DNA from: Candidatus Methylobacter oryzae | GTDB taxonomy: Bacteria > Pseudomonadota > Gammaproteobacteria > Methylococcales > Methylomonadaceae | Assembly: GCF_003994235.2 (NCBI RefSeq) | Contig: NZ_RYFG02000008.1 | Coordinates: 1 to 54,176 of the forward strand | Direction: 5' to 3' | Length of the DNA: 54,176 nt | Part shown: piece after piece, positions 45,001-52,300 of the stretch | Layout of the letters: each line of letters begins with the position of its first letter | Numbering within the stretch: position 1 is the first letter of the stretch | Translations under genes and position numbers: made by a program | The notes under the pieces: generated by a model | Database searches by the model: none | The model's input: only the letters and a program-made list of their open reading frames with translations | What the model was told of the DNA's origin: nothing

Positions 45001-47576
45001 CGCAATTGCTTACCTAATGAGACATCGGTACGTATCCGCATACCGCCGATCATTGCCTCGAAGATCGGGAAAGACAGCGCGATCAATACCATCGCCATCA
45101 TCGTCGCAAGCGGTGCGCCCGGAATAGCCCAAGCCGCCAACAGCGTAAGCAAGGCGCCAGGCGCGGACAGCGTCCGGCGTAAATTATCCAGCATTTTCCA
45201 GCGTCCGATCAGCGGCATGTCCTTACCGCGCGGGCCGAAAATCCACGGCAACAATTGCCAATCGCCGCGCGCCCAGCGGTGCGCGCGGGAGGCGGCAACT
45301 TCGGTGTGGGAGGGGAACTCTTCAAATAATTCGATATCGCTGACAAACGCACAGCGGGCGAATACGCTTTCGAACAAGTCGTGGCTGAGCATCGCGTTTT
45401 CAGGCGTGCGTCCGGCCAGCGCGGTTTCGAACGCATCGACGTCGTACAAGCCCTTGCCGCTGTACGTGCCAAGTCCGAACAAGTCTTGATACACTTCGGA
45501 CACGGAGGTCGAATAAGCGTCGACGCCGCAGGCGCCGGAGAAAATCCGGTGAAACAATGAGTTTTCCCGGCGTTGCGGCAGCGTCGGCGTCACTCTCGGC
45601 TGGAGAATGCTGTAGCCGCTGACGACGTAGTTCTTGACCGGGTCCAAAACAGGCCAATTCAAAGGGTGCGCGGCCGTACCGACCAACTGGCGTAATGCGC
45701 CGATAGGCAGCTTGGTGTCGGCATCCAGCGTAATCACATAACGGACGCCGGGCGGAGCCGTCGCAGGCTGCCCGTTAACCGGCATAAATGAAGTGTCGCT
45801 TGCTCCGCGCAACAGCCGGTTAAACTCATGCAGCTTGCCGCGTTTACGCTCCCAGCCCATCCACTGGTTTTCGCCGGGATTCCAGCAGCGCTTGCGGTGA
45901 AACAGGAAAAAACGCTGTTTCCCGTATTTTGCATTAAGCGCCGCTATGCCGTTAACGGCGATATTCAACAATAAATCGTCCTCGGGCAGCGTTTCACGGT
46001 CGGCGTCAACCCAGTCGGACAACAGCGCAAAATGCACGTCGTTGACCGGATTGGACAAATATTGAACTTCCAGTTCATCGATTTGCCTCTTTACCTCGTA
46101 TTCGCCGATAAATATCGTCGGCACCACAACAAAGGTACTCAGTGAATCGGGAATGCCGTCCTTCAATTCAAGCCTTGGCAAATGGCGCGGCGGCACGGCG
46201 GCAATGATGAAGCGGTTGACCAGTGCGGTGGTAATATCGGAAGCCGGAAATAACGCGAACAGCGCAATCAGTGCAGTCTGCAAGCCGCCCAGACCAGCCT
46301 GGAAGGCCGCATCCACCGGCAACGACAGCAGCAACAACGTACCGATGCCGATACTGGCCAAATAAGCAAACGCGGCATGGGCGACGTAAGCGCGCAATAG
46401 CGTTTGGGCGAAGGTGGGCTTAAAGCCGGCTTCCCGCTCGAATTCGCTTCGGCCGGCGCCGATCAGGTAATAACCGGGCTCTTGTTGCTGGAGGCTGGTA
46501 TCGGGATTTTTAGCGACGCGGTCGATCTTGTCGATGACTTTATGGGCGATTTCCACTTCGGAATACGGCGAACGTTTGGCAAGATCTTCAATCGCATGGC
46601 GGTAGCGGTCGCGGGTCAAAAAATCCATTGCGCAGTAAGTCGGATGACTGCGCAGGTATTTATCGACCAGGCTCGATTCCTCGACAAACTGCGGCCAGTC
46701 GAATGCCGATATGGCGCGCATGCTGGTAATGATATTGCGAACGGTCAGGTTGGCGGCAATTTGGGCGGCATGTTCGCGATGGACGATTTCATCCAGCGTG
46801 ATGTCCTGTTCGGCCAGCCAATCGTTAAGAAAATCAAGAGCAGGCGCCGGGCCCGGATGCGGTTCGTGCAAACGCTGTACGAGTTGAACCGCGAACGCCT
46901 GGCGGAAAGGCGGGGCGGGCAGGGCGGTTTGGGCCGAAAGATCGAGCTTGTCGGATTGATCGATAAATTCATCGGCCAGCCGCCGGCCGACTTGCGAACG
47001 CATAACTTTTAACGCCAAGCGGCGTAAATTCTCTATCAATACGATGCGCAACGTAATCGGTATCGCCCAAAGTTCGCCGATAGTCAGCGGCTGGACTTCT
47101 TGATAAGCGCGCATGAAAATAGCCAGTTGCTCAGCGGAAAAGCGGCTGTCGGTATGGGCGACCAAGGCCCAGGCAATGCCGTAAACGCGCGGATAGCCGG
47201 CAAGAAAGCCGCTGATTAATTTGGGCAGTTGCCGGTAAAACTTTTCCGGCAGGTAGACGTTGACGTCATTGATCTGTTCTTCAATGACGTGAAAATTGTC
47301 CAGCATCCATTCGGCGGCCGGGGTAATGGCCCGATGCTCGCGGGCGGCCTTGCCGATGGCTTTATAGGCTTCAAACAACAGCCTGGAGTTTTCGCGAACC
47401 CGCGGCATCAATTTGAGCCCTTCGGGAATAATGCGGGTTTTTTGTTCCTTAGCCAGGCTGGTTGCATGCTGCGCCAGTCTTTCATCGCTAAACAATTCAA
47501 AACGAATAGGTTCGTCTTCGCCGCCCGGATCGGCCAGCCTGACTTTTCGCCTGTGCTCCTTTAATCTCATTATCAT
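39033..47576 (-). CDS. ndvB: Giant cyclic beta-1,2-glucan synthase-like protein (GT84 + GH94)
   Basis: A 2847-residue inner-membrane enzyme resembling NdvB/Cgs, which builds and cyclises beta-1,2-glucan for the periplasm. The start is the ATG at 47576 (MIMRLKEHRRK), preceded by GGAGG seven bases upstream; an upstream TTG frame lacks this. The N-terminal region of about 400 residues has helical repeats, then membrane segments. The glycosyltransferase part follows, with VITLDADTKLPIGAL (near 614) and RWARGDWQLLPW (near 765), and then more membrane helices near 790-980. After this come glucoamylase-like and carbohydrate-binding regions and a C-terminal GH94 phosphorylase-type domain with the acid GCGDWNDGMNRVG (near 2525). 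The glucan may serve osmotic adaptation. Exact linkage is inferred from the family, not shown. No transporter gene for export is adjacent. Confidence 0.9.
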   Translation of the reverse strand: MIMRLKEHRRKVRLADPGGEDEPIRFELFSDERLAQHATSLAKEQKTRIIPEGLKLMPRVRENSRLLFEAYKAIGKAAREHRAITPAAEWMLDNFHVIEEQINDVNVYLPEKFYRQLPKLISGFLAGYPRVYGIAWALVAHTDSRFSAEQLAIFMRAYQEVQPLTIGELWAIPITLRIVLIENLRRLALKVMRSQVGRRLADEFIDQSDKLDLSAQTALPAPPFRQAFAVQLVQRLHEPHPGPAPALDFLNDWLAEQDITLDEIVHREHAAQIAANLTVRNIITSMRAISAFDWPQFVEESSLVDKYLRSHPTYCAMDFLTRDRYRHAIEDLAKRSPYSEVEIAHKVIDKIDRVAKNPDTSLQQQEPGYYLIGAGRSEFEREAGFKPTFAQTLLRAYVAHAAFAYLASIGIGTLLLLSLPVDAAFQAGLGGLQTALIALFALFPASDITTALVNRFIIAAVPPRHLPRLELKDGIPDSLSTFVVVPTIFIGEYEVKRQIDELEVQYLSNPVNDVHFALLSDWVDADRETLPEDDLLLNIAVNGIAALNAKYGKQRFFLFHRKRCWNPGENQWMGWERKRGKLHEFNRLLRGASDTSFMPVNGQPATAPPGVRYVITLDADTKLPIGALRQLVGTAAHPLNWPVLDPVKNYVVSGYSILQPRVTPTLPQRRENSLFHRIFSGACGVDAYSTSVSEVYQDLFGLGTYSGKGLYDVDAFETALAGRTPENAMLSHDLFESVFARCAFVSDIELFEEFPSHTEVAASRAHRWARGDWQLLPWIFGPRGKDMPLIGRWKMLDNLRRTLSAPGALLTLLAAWAIPGAPLATMMAMVLIALSFPIFEAMIGGMRIRTDVSLGKQLRATAENIMLAFSNSLVTLTLLVQQALLMADAIVSTLVRLYITRRKLLNWVTALQAKTNAEHTMKGLLRPLGKVMIVVIGAGTVVLLFNPAALEVAAPFLLLWLLSPVIGHILSLPPRPDPGELLSTEDALALRQVARRTWRFFTRFVTEQENYLPPDNFQEDPNPEIAHRSSPTNFGLYLLSTLAAHDLGWIGITDTVDRLEATLHTLNKMQRLHGHFYNWYDTLTLHALEPKYVSTVDSGNLAAHLLVVAQGCRDLIQRPQAFSTLLEGLADSHRLFVSELANIKDDRRMQMVTLDELQKKSDKLGALLACTPASSEECARLWRLIKPCADNLFDLARAYAAERGDPADSCEMAAWATLLHDDIYSHQRDLENFSTSVHFGFSFANHQQTEAQRWNVLTQRINALADLSEQLFFEMDFRFLYDDKRHLFSLGYRVEKGVIDDSYYDLLASEARLTSLIAIAKREVPSSHWFHLGRRVTRTASGTVLLSWSGSMFEYLMPSLVTYTPRYSLLDQTCRLIVQNQIEYGQQRNVPWGVSESAFNGRDRWFTYQYSAFGVPGLGMKRGLGYDLVVAPYATALAAMYHTHAAVENFKHLEQLGALGQYGFFEALDFTPSRLAENQKVAFVRCYMAHHQGMSLVSLTNVVLNEVMRRRFHRVPMIQGAELLLQERVPHGLDRGIPDFTQAEAEAEVKEIVQPPMRRTLSPMSLAPSAHLLSNGRYGVMVTAAGSGYSVCEKLAVTRWREDATCDCWGSYVYLRSLTSGKIWSAGYQPTAAVPDKYDVAFLEDRVRISREDNAITSRLEIIVSPEDNAEIRHLSLINNGAHSQEIELTSYAEIVLAAPMADLAHPAFSNLFIQTEFLPQANALIAQRRPRSEKEPPIWAAHVLACSTACAGLQYETDRVRFIGRGQTLRAPAAIIDGRPLSNTVGAVLDPIFSLRTQVSVEPGATVHLTFTTLIAPSRQAVEDLADKYRNPGTFERVSDLAWTHAHIQLRHLRIKSDEAQLFQALANHLLYADASLRANSRLVQMNQLNVTGLWRFSISGDRPIVLLRVASTEDRAIVDQLLRAHEYWRMKRLSVDLVILNEKEITYANELQTLVDNMVRENKTFSTLHEYGEQGEVFALRADQLSEQECVLLQATARVVLLSNRGTLAEQLMRHPKPIPKFIPPKALPAPAIDGNEPSILPTGLEYFNGLGGFADDGREYVIVLDKGQSTPAPWINVIANAEFGFTVSELGSGYTWSLNSRLNQLTPWSNDPVRDPAGEIFYLQDAETGALWTPTALPIRVDKAVYVIRHGHGYSRFEHVSHGIRSELLQFVSPDDPVKISSLTLTNTSGRRRKLTVTGYVEWVLGASRTATAPYIVSEPDQETGALLAYNRMDADFGERIAFVDMAGRQTAWTCNRTEFIGRNGTLDAPLALRQSRTLKNRVGAGLDPCAVLTTPIELAANESIEIILLLGQGSDRDHAAELVKRYRAADMQHVFSTIKQSWAATLGKTQVKTPDRALDLLLNGWLLYQTLSCRMWARAAFYQAGGAFGFRDQLQDSMALAVARPDLVRAHLLRAAAHQFVEGDVQHWWHPPSNRGVRTHFSDDLVWLPYAAAHYVKASGDNAVLDELLPFIEGQLLAQEQEDAYFEPALSGQQASLFEHCARTLDSSLKTGAHGLPLIGCGDWNDGMNRVGHQGHGESVWLAWFLIATLSEFAALAEARGDAGRALRWREHAAKLQAAVEAEGWDVSWYRRAYFDDGTPLGSASNSECRIDSLAQSWGVISGAADPERARLAMNSVREYLIQYGDDLVLLFTPPFDKTPLDPGYIKGYLPGVRENGGQYTHAAVWCVIAYAMLGDGDQAAELLHMLNPINRTANRTGVHAYKVEPYAIAADIYAVPPHVRRGGWTWYTGAAGWFYRAGLEWLLGLTIRAGKMYFNPCIAREWRSYSITYQHEATCYEITVDNPGGVSKGVQSVELDGVPQSALDGITLVQDGQHHQVLVVMG

Positions 47577-47858
47577 CTGTATGCCTCCGTTGTGGTTACC
47601 GCTAGGCAAAGAACGTATTTACAGGTCATGTTGACAACCCGCTTTTACAAAGATAATTCGGTTCTGTGAAACACAGCGGGTAATTAATACCTCCGTAGTA
47701 AATATGTTCGCACCAAGGATGTAGCTTTCTGAATATCAACAGACTAGAGAAGTCAACATATTGAATCAATAGGTGATATTACCCATTAGATTTGGATCTG
47801 CGGGATTGCGGGGGCTTTAAAGGGCTAAAAAACAGCCGTGAGGAAAAGATTGCAGTTA

Positions 47859-47895
47859 GTCGTCCGCTTTGTATTGGAACGGGACTGTCCGGTTT
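47859..47895 (+). promoter_or_regulatory. Repeated upstream motif, copy 1 (before cysC)
   Basis: GTCGTCCGCTTTGTATTGGA, then ACG and, after a gap, TCCGGTTT. A closely matching block occurs at 48900-48938 before the next gene on the same strand. It could be a shared operator or a remnant of a common element. Confidence 0.45.
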
Positions 47896-47909
47896 TCGAA
47901 CGGACGGTC
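47883..47909 (+). other. Hairpin in the cysC leader
   Basis: GACTGTCCG (47883-47891) pairs with CGGACGGTC (47901-47909) at eight of nine positions, with a nine-base loop; TTATTATT follows. It could be an attenuator in the cysC leader or a terminator for transcripts arriving from upstream. Confidence 0.4.
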
Positions 47910-47989
47910 TTATTATTCAACTCAAGTTATTTCATGCGCATTCCTAAGCTGAAAGCCGCAATTTTCAAAAACAGAAAACAAGGGTACGG

Positions 47990-48652
47990 ATGATTTCAGA
48001 TATGACTACACAACTACCGGTCTCAACTAACGTCGTTTGGCATCATGCGACCGTTACCCGCGTTCAGCGTGAAGCCCAAAACGGCCATCGCGGCGCAATC
48101 TTATGGTTCACCGGCTTATCCGGGTCCGGCAAATCCACGCTGGCTCATGCCGTCGAAGCAATGCTGCACCACCGGGGCTGCCGCACCTTTGTGCTGGATG
48201 GCGACAATGTCCGTCACGGGTTGTGCAAAGACCTGGGATTTTCGGCTCAAGATCGCCAGGAAAATATCCGCCGTATCGGGGAAACGGCCAAGATTTTTAT
48301 GGAAGCGGGCATCATTGTGCTCACCGCGTTTATCTCGCCTTATTGCGCAGACCGCCAACGTGTGCGCGGCATAGTGCAGCCCGGAGACTTTATCGAAATC
48401 TATTGCAATACGCCTATTGAAATTTGCGAGTCGCGCGACGTAAAAGGCTTCTACAAAAAAGCCAGGGCAGGGCAGTTGGCGGAATTCACAGGTATTACTT
48501 CGCCTTACGAAGCGCCCGAAAATTGCGAACTTACCGTACATACAGGCACAACAAACCTGGATGTCTGCGTGCAACAGGTTATCGATAAAATGACGCAGCA
48601 CGGCATTATCGCCAGTGAAGATTCAATAAGAAAACGCAGCAAAAGAGCATGA
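47990..48652 (+). CDS. cysC: Adenylylsulfate kinase (APS kinase)
   Basis: A 220-residue cytoplasmic kinase that phosphorylates adenosine 5'-phosphosulfate to PAPS, the sulfate donor for sulfotransferases and for reductive assimilation. Walker A is GLSGSGKST at 42-50. DGDNVRHGL follows at 70-78, then [11 protein letters not shown], the [10 protein letters not shown] loop with the phospho-accepting serine, and the lid [13 protein letters not shown]. Length and motifs are complete. No ATP sulfurylase gene (cysD/cysN) is adjacent, which raises the chance that PAPS is made here for sulfation rather than assimilation. That is inference. A repeat-filled spacer separates it from the following small gene. 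Confidence 0.95.
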   Translation: MISDMTTQLPVSTNVVWHHATVTRVQREAQNGHRGAILWFTGLSGSGKSTLAHAVEAMLHHRGCRTFVLDGDNVRHGLCKDLGFSAQDRQENIRRIGETAKIFMEAGIIVLTAFISPYCADRQRVRGIVQPGDFIEIYCNTPIEICESRDVKGFYKKARAGQLAEFTGITSPYEAPENCELTVHTGTTNLDVCVQQVIDKMTQHGIIASEDSIRKRSKRA

Positions 48653-48667
48653 AGCCGAACCTCTTAT

Positions 48668-48871
48668 GGTTCCCACGCGGAGCGCTCGTCGTTATACACA
48701 AATATTCCGCGAGATGCTGTTCCTTATCTGCGTTAGGCTGGAAACATGCGGATAGCAGACCTTCCAGGTTTTTAAAACCTGGAAGGTCTAACTCGCGCAA
48801 TGCTCAACGGAGCAACCAGGTTTCAGGCTTACATCGAGATGTGTTAACGACGAGCGCGGAGCGGGGAACGA
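48668..48871. repeat. MITE-like inverted-repeat unit enclosing a family B palindrome
   Basis: Left arm GGTTCCCACGCGGAGCGCTC followed by GTCGTTA. The right arm near 48842-48871 is TTAACGACGAGCGCGGAGCG followed by GGGAACGA, an imperfect complement. The unit of about 204 bases encloses B3 at 48758-48790. It has no coding capacity, so if mobile it would depend on an outside enzyme. Confidence 0.7.
48758..48790 (+). repeat. Family B palindromic repeat, copy B3
   Basis: Arms AGACCTTCCAGGTTTT and AAAACCTGGAAGGTCT with almost no loop, nested in the larger inverted-repeat unit. Confidence 0.92.
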
Positions 48872-48899
48872 TAAAATTATGAGGCAAAAGTTATCACCA

Positions 48900-48938
48900 A
48901 TCGTCTACTTTGCGTTGGGACGATTTAATTCCGGTTTG
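48900..48938 (+). promoter_or_regulatory. Repeated upstream motif, copy 2
   Basis: ATCGTCTACTTTGCGTTGGG, then ACG and, after a gap, TCCGGTTT, matching copy 1 at 47859 in most positions. It lies 18 bases before the ATG at 48956. Confidence 0.45.
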
Positions 48939-48955
48939 GCATTAGGAGACGATTT

Positions 48956-49213
48956 ATGAATGAGGCACAGCTGATCGAAGCCGCAACGCTGCTGCAACAG
49001 GCGGAGCAAGACAAAGGCATCGCGCCGGCGGATGACGCTGTGGTCTATCTGCATCAGGATTTTAGCGTTACCGCGTCGATGTGGCACGGGGAGAACGTGG
49101 TGTTCGACCGGGTTTCGGACGATTGGCGAAATTATTGCCGGGAACAATTGGCGTTTCATGTGCCGACCGATTTGGAATTGGCTGCCGATTATAGGCAACG
49201 TAGGACGGGATAA
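48956..49213 (+). CDS. Small acidic protein of unknown function
   Basis: An 85-residue protein that I do not recognise. The ATG at 48956 follows a good ribosome-binding site (AGGAG, seven bases upstream), supporting expression. It starts with an amphipathic helix (EAQLIEAATLLQQAEQDKG), then a stretch with beta character (AVVYLHQDFSVTASMWHGENVVF) and a more charged end. It has no signal peptide, cysteine-rich motif or membrane segment, and it is acidic overall. It lies 118 bases before the lipopeptide-type synthetase gene on the same strand, so it may be a small accessory protein of that cluster. That is a guess from position only. Confidence 0.65.
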   Translation: MNEAQLIEAATLLQQAEQDKGIAPADDAVVYLHQDFSVTASMWHGENVVFDRVSDDWRNYCREQLAFHVPTDLELAADYRQRRTG

Positions 49214-49331
49214 GGCTAAACAAGCCTGTCCTGAGCCCTTTCGACAAGAGAGTTTGCCGGACACCCGTTTTCGCCCCACATAGCTTCACTGCAATTCAAC
49301 AGACGACTCATTCAACGAGAGTAAGGCAGAT

Positions 49332-52300
49332 ATGTTAAACAAACAACACGGTTTTGGCGGCGCAAATGAGGATGCTCCGTTCAATAACGCCGAATCCCTG
49401 ATTGCATTATTACGCTTGCGGGCCGAACGGCAAGCGCATCGTACGGCTTATACCTTCCTGGAAAACGGCGAGCAGCCGATTAAGTCGATAACTTACGGAG
49501 AGCTGGATAGGCAAGCCAGACAACTGGCCGTGCAGTTACAAGCGCTTGCGCTGCCGGGCGAGCGCGCTATTTTGCTGTATCCGCCGGACCTGGATTATAT
49601 CGCCGCGTTTTTTGCCTGCCTTTATGCCGGGATCATTGCGGTACCGGCCTATCCGCCGAGCAACGGCCGGCACATGCCGAGGTTGCAGGCGATCATCGAT
49701 GACAGCCAAGCGGCGGTTATACTCAGCACTCGGCAAGTCGCCGATACGGTACGCCAATTGACAGGCGGCTGCTCTAGCCTGTTAGACAAAAACTGGCTGA
49801 CGACCAACAATCTTGCCGACGCCGATATAAACGCCTGGCGGATGCCGGCATTCGCCAGTCATGATCCGGCTTTCCTGCAATACACTTCGGGTTCCACCGG
49901 CAACGCCAAAGGCGTAATGATCAGCCACGGCAACTTGATAGCGAACCAGCAATTGATCAAGCGGCGTTTCGGCCACAACGCCGATACGACCGTGGTCGGC
50001 TGGCTGCCGTTGTACCACGACATGGGCTTGATCGGTAACGTGATGCAGCCTTTGTACTGCGGGGCCAGCGCTATTTTAATGTCGCCGATGGCCTTCCTGG
50101 AAAAGCCGGTGCGCTGGCTGCAAGCCATCAGCGATTATCGCGCCCATACCAGCGGCGGGCCGAATTTTGCTTACGAACTATGTGCCCGGAAAATAAGCGG
50201 CGAAGAAAAAGCGGGGCTTGATCTTAGCGGCTGGCGGCTGGCCTTCAACGGCGCGGAGCCGGTTAATCCCGATACTTTGGACCGTTTTGTCGCGGCTTTT
50301 GCGGAATGCGGTTTTAGCCGTAAAGCTTTTTATCCGTGTTACGGTTTGGCCGAAGCGACTTTGCTGGCTACCGGCGGCGATAAAGATACCGAACCGGCGA
50401 TCGCCGCTTTCGATAAGGCAGGCCTGGAACAGGGCAAGATACATCCGGCATTGCATGCCGATGCATCGAGCCGCCGCCTGGTAGGCTGCGGACAGATTGC
50501 GGCTGATGCCGGACAACGGATTCGCATTGTTGACCCGGAATCCGGCGCGCTGTGCGGAGGCGGCCGGATCGGCGAGATCCAGCTCGGCGGCCCCAGTATC
50601 AGCCAAGGCTATTGGCAAAATGCGCCGGCCACCGGACAGGCTTTTATCAACGCTATGAACGACCAAAACCGCTGGTTGCGCACAGGCGACCTCGGCTTTA
50701 TCCGGAACGGCGAACTATTCGTTTCCGGACGGTTAAAGGACCTGATCATCATCCGCGGCCGGAATTATTATCCGCACGACCTGGAATATGCCGTCGAAGC
50801 CGCGACCGATGCGCTAAACCCCGGCTGTGCGGCGGCATTTGCCGTAAGCGAAGACGGCATCGAAAAACTGGTTGTGCTGGCCGAGCTGAAACGCAACCGC
50901 TTAAGACAGTCCGGCTACCAGGCGGAGTTTGCCGCGATACGCAGCCGCCTGGCCGAGGAATGCGGCATACAGGCCGATACGGTGGCTCTGCTGAAACCGG
51001 GTTCGATCTTGAAAACCAGCAGCGGCAAAACCAGGCGCTCGGATTGCCGGCAAGCTTTCGAACTACAGCAACTTAAGGTTGTTGCGGCCGATGGCTTGGC
51101 CGGAGAAAGCGCAACTGCTATATCCGGTTCCATACTTTCCTGGGTTGAGCAGCCGGAGCTCCACGATTCCGGAAACCGATCCGGAACTTGGGATGCCGGG
51201 CAAAACCCGGAACGGGATTTATTGCGCCAGACTTTGTTGTCGCTGGGACATGAGCAGGGCGCGGCTTTCCTGATGCCGTATTTGGCCGGGAAAGTGTCCG
51301 CGCTGTCGGGGCTGGCGGCCGGAACCGTGGACATGACGCAACCCTTGACCGGCTTGGGCGTGGATTCGTTGAAAGCGGTCGAACTGAAATACGTTATCGA
51401 CGAACTGCTGGCTATCGATTTTCCGGTGGCGCAACTGCTGAGCAACCAGCCGTTGCGGGCATGCGCGGAACAAGCGTTGCAACTGGCGAAAGCCGGACAA
51501 GCCACCATTGCCCATGCAGCAACGAGTAATGAAGCCGGCGAGCAGCCGTTATCCCACTGCCAACAGGCGATGTGGACCGTCAGCCGGATTGAGGTCGACA
51601 GTCCGTTATACAATATGCCGGTTGCGATGCGGATTGGCGCCAAGCTCGACAACAGCGCATTAAATGGCGCACTGGCCGCGTTGTTCCGGCGCCATCAACA
51701 GTTACGCAGCGGTTTTTGCCTTAACCGGCACGGCCGGCCGGCGAGCATTCCGTTGGCGGAGACAGAAGTCCGGCTTGAGGAAGCGGTATGTGCCGACGAG
51801 CGTCAACGCCGCGAAAATATCGCCGCTTTTGCGTGCAGACCGTTCGATTTGGAACATGGGCCGTTACTGAGAGCCGCCTTGTTCAGCTGCGCGGACGACG
51901 ACCATGTCTTGGTATTTTGCGCCCACCATATCGTCGTCGATTACCGCTCGTTGTCGATACTGCTCGAGGAATTTAGAACGCTTTATCCGGGCCGGGCTCC
52001 GGACTTGCCGGAGCCTGCGGCAAATTATGCCGGTTATATAGCCTGGCAATCGGCCTACCTGGCCGATCAACGGGCCGAACAGGATTGGCAATACTGGAAA
52101 CAGCAATTATCCGGCGAGCTGCCGAAATTGATATTGCCGGCCGAACGGCAAACGGCCGCTTCGCCGTCGTGCCGGGGCCGCGCGCAAACGCTGAACATCG
52201 CGCCGGACACGCTGCAAAAACTTAAACAACTGGCCGCGCAACGTCACACAACGCTGTACACGCTGTTGCTGACAGCGTTCAAAACCCTGCTTTACCGCTA

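Larger units (their letters stand above)
47577..47989. other. Divergent promoter region between glucan synthase and cysC
   Basis: These 413 bases must carry the promoters for both directions. I recognise the motif at 47859-47895, shared with the region before the gene at 48956, and a hairpin at 47883-47909. I see no open frame and no clear -10/-35 pair. Confidence 0.5.
48653..48955. other. Repeat-filled spacer after cysC
   Basis: These 303 bases are almost fully taken up by the inverted-repeat unit at 48668-48871, its internal family B palindrome, and the second copy of the motif found before cysC. No coding frame is convincing. Confidence 0.55.

Noticed and set aside
44587-45489. Plus-strand frame of 300 codons opposite the glucan synthase
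   Set aside because: The minus frame holds the glycosyltransferase region with its motifs; the plus frame is an antisense shadow.
49214-49331. CCTGTCCTGAGC and TTTCGAC words before the synthetase gene as a repeat element
   Set aside because: These words recall common intergenic repeats, but no second arm or further copy is in the window, so no element can be supported.
50915-51652. Minus-strand frame of 245 codons inside the synthetase
   Set aside because: It overlaps the end of the ligase and the carrier domain with its serine motif on the plus strand.
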